Assembly: GCF_037975245.1 (NCBI RefSeq)
Contig: NC_092563.1
Coordinates: 22,724,960 to 22,788,959, forward strand
Reading direction: 5' to 3'
Length of the DNA: 64,000 nucleotides
Source of the DNA: Apostichopus japonicus
Taxonomy: Eukaryota > Echinodermata > Holothuroidea > Aspidochirotida > Stichopodidae
Shown here: positions 55,301-58,300 of the stretch, in pieces
Position numbering within the stretch: position 1 is the stretch's first letter
Layout of the letters: each line of letters opens with the position of its first letter
Made by a program: the position numbers and the translations under genes
Notes under the pieces: model-generated
The model's database searches: none
The model's input: only the letters and a program-made list of their open reading frames with translations
Told to the model about the DNA's origin: nothing

Positions 55301-58300
55301 AGCAACCACGGTCAGGAACTGCAAAGGGAGAGAAAAGTTTCTCTAAGGTGTTAAATTTACCTTTTGGCCGTACACACTTGGAAGTTACAAAACTTTTTCA
55401 TAGGCCAATCAAAACCATCATTGGGGAAAAACATTGCATGTGTTGATTAAAAAGTAATTTTAACATGTAAGTAGTAAATATAAATATGCAGTCTTGCCAT
55501 ATATAATAGTTCATGGGTTGTATACAGTTTTACCATAAGTGACTGACAGCCTGCATAGCCTATATTCAGTAACTTTAGGTTTATGTATGCTATTATTGTA
55601 TAGATTGATTGCATAATGAACAGGTACCTGGGGGACCTACCAAAATAGGCAATTGGGTACCAGGGAGCACATTTTTGGACTGTTCCCATCACTACAAGGT
55701 TTACAGCATTGTTTTAAACAGGTAACTTTGAATATCAGAATATTCTATGTTAATAGTTTACCTTTCTCAATGTGATCCCTTATATCTTCTCTTCCATACT
55801 GTCCAAGAAGAATGAGAAAGCTCTGCAGATGAGCTTGATGCCCTTCATGTATATCCTTCCACCAACTCTGAAGCACAGATTCTAACCTGAAGAAGTCTTT
55901 ATGCTCCTTTTTCGCACTTGTTCTCCATTTATTTGTCAATTCCAGTTCAGTGATCAATCCCTGACAGAGTTTGCTATCAGCAACTATAGCTTGAACCTCG
56001 TACACAGAAAATGGAAACGGTGGTGGATCTAGGAATGAATAAATAATAAATGCAAGCAGTTACTCCATAGGTCAAACAAGAAAAGACTCACAGCTATTTA
56101 ACAATATACAATACCATTTGCATGACTTAAAGCAAACTTCTCATGTAGTGTGAAACTGTTGCCTAATAACACTTGCATATAGATATAGATGTGGCTTTTC
56201 TCAATCTATCCCATAGGTATTTTGCTATTTGTATTTATCTGGCCATACAGACTCATGCAGTGCACAAGTTTAATAACTTCATAAAGCATGTGGGAGGTTA
56301 CATAATGGGAAAACAAATGTGGAACTGACGTGAGCCTTAAATTAAAATTCAAACAATTACTTACATATGGAAGCAAAATTTGTTGTTACTGTTGCTAACT
56401 TCTCATTCAGAACTCAACAAAAGCATAATGACCTCATCAACACTTCAATAGACACTTCAACTTCTTTTCTCAAAGCTAAACTGAGTTTTTTTCAACACAG
56501 CACTACCAATAAAGTATGCTTATAATAAAAGACAATTCATTCTTTTTAAGCCAAGAGGAATTTCTACATCACACATGGCTTAACAGAAGGACTTATTTAT
56601 TTTGGAAACAATTGCCAATCTACACTAATCTTCTAAAGTCGAAAAATGGAATTTCTGATAAAAAAAAAATAGGCTGGCTGACAGAGGTTTAATTTTGAAT
56701 AACTAGTTCAAGTGTTGCAGCATTTAGAAAATTTACCAAATATTTGTTTTTAAAACATCTGAGGAAATACACTATCTTTCAGAAGTTTGCAAGAGAAAGT
56801 TTGTAAGCATCAACGTATTATATAATAATACAATGAAACCTTTAAAATGCATTTATTGATATCTCTGGTATTGTTATGATTTGAATGGATTCATAGAAAC
56901 AGTTTTAGTGATTTAATGGACCAATGATATGCAATTTTTTTCCATCTGTCATCTCATCTGCCATATTCTGAAATTTCCAATCATGCAAATAATCAAAGCA
57001 CAAAAGAATTTTGAAAATTTGTACAGAATTTTCATCAATAAAGATCAAAGTAGCTCAAGACCCTCTTCTAATCTGTCAACAGATTGTAGCTTTTGAGGTA
57101 AACAGATAAAGGATGTCAGAAATAGCCCACAAATCAGCTCTCCATGTGGTAGTTTGTAACAGATTAAACCTTGTAAAAGATTTGAAAGATCACAATATAT
57201 TAAAAATATATTATGTAGTTTAATAGGGCATATATAAACAAATGCTACCTTATCAATACTGCTGCATGACAATCATAAAATATATGAATATATATGAATA
57301 TAAGCCTCAATGCAAACAGTCATATAAGGCACCAGTAATACTAACCTGCTCTTGCGATATAGCTGGTAAATCTGGTGGTCCACATTTTTTTGGTATCACT
57401 AGTACACCTCTCTTCGTTGCTGACGTTAGTTCCTGAGGGTATTCTGTGATCAGACCCTGATGGCATGGAAGGCATCTCTACTGATCCTGGTTTATGCTGA
57501 TTTGGTTTTTTGCCTTTCTTATGCCATACCTTATATTCTTCCTCCTTTTCACACTGACCATCATCTGCTAACTGATGTTTTGTCTCTGATACTGCTTTTT
57601 GAGCACTACCTGGATAGGTTTTCCAATCACTACTTCCTATAACAATAGTAGATAAAACAAAATTATTGTGGAATCATACAAAGCACATAAAACTACTTGA
57701 ATTGGCTTGATGAAAAAATGGTTTTGTTGTAAATGAAATATGTGCAAAATATATGAAAATCTCCCTTGCCAAAATTACAATCAAACTTACACAGAAACAA
57801 CATAAACTACTAATGTAGCAAAATTTATTGTTATTGTTGCTAATTTCTGATACAGAACTCAACAAAAGCATAATAACCTCATAAAAACTTCAATAGAATA
57901 GTAACTTCTTGTCTCTAATCTAAACTGAGTATTTATCAACACAGCAGTACCAATATAGTATGCTAATAATAATAGACAATTCGTTCATTATAAACCAAGA
58001 GGAATTACTACCTTCCACAGAAGGACTTATTAATTTCAGAAACAATTGCAAACCTACATTGATCTTCTGAAGTCTAAAAATGGAGTTCCAAAAATGATAA
58101 AATAGGCTTGCTGACAGAGTTTTAATTTTGAATAACTAGTTCTAGTATCAAGACTTACAACTTTTGGAAAATTTACCAAAATATTAAAAAAACATGAAAG
58201 GGGATACACTATCCTTTATTGCAGACAGTTTGTAAGAATCAATGTTTTATATCCTAATACAATCCTAATTACACCTTCTAAATGCATTCATTGATATCTC

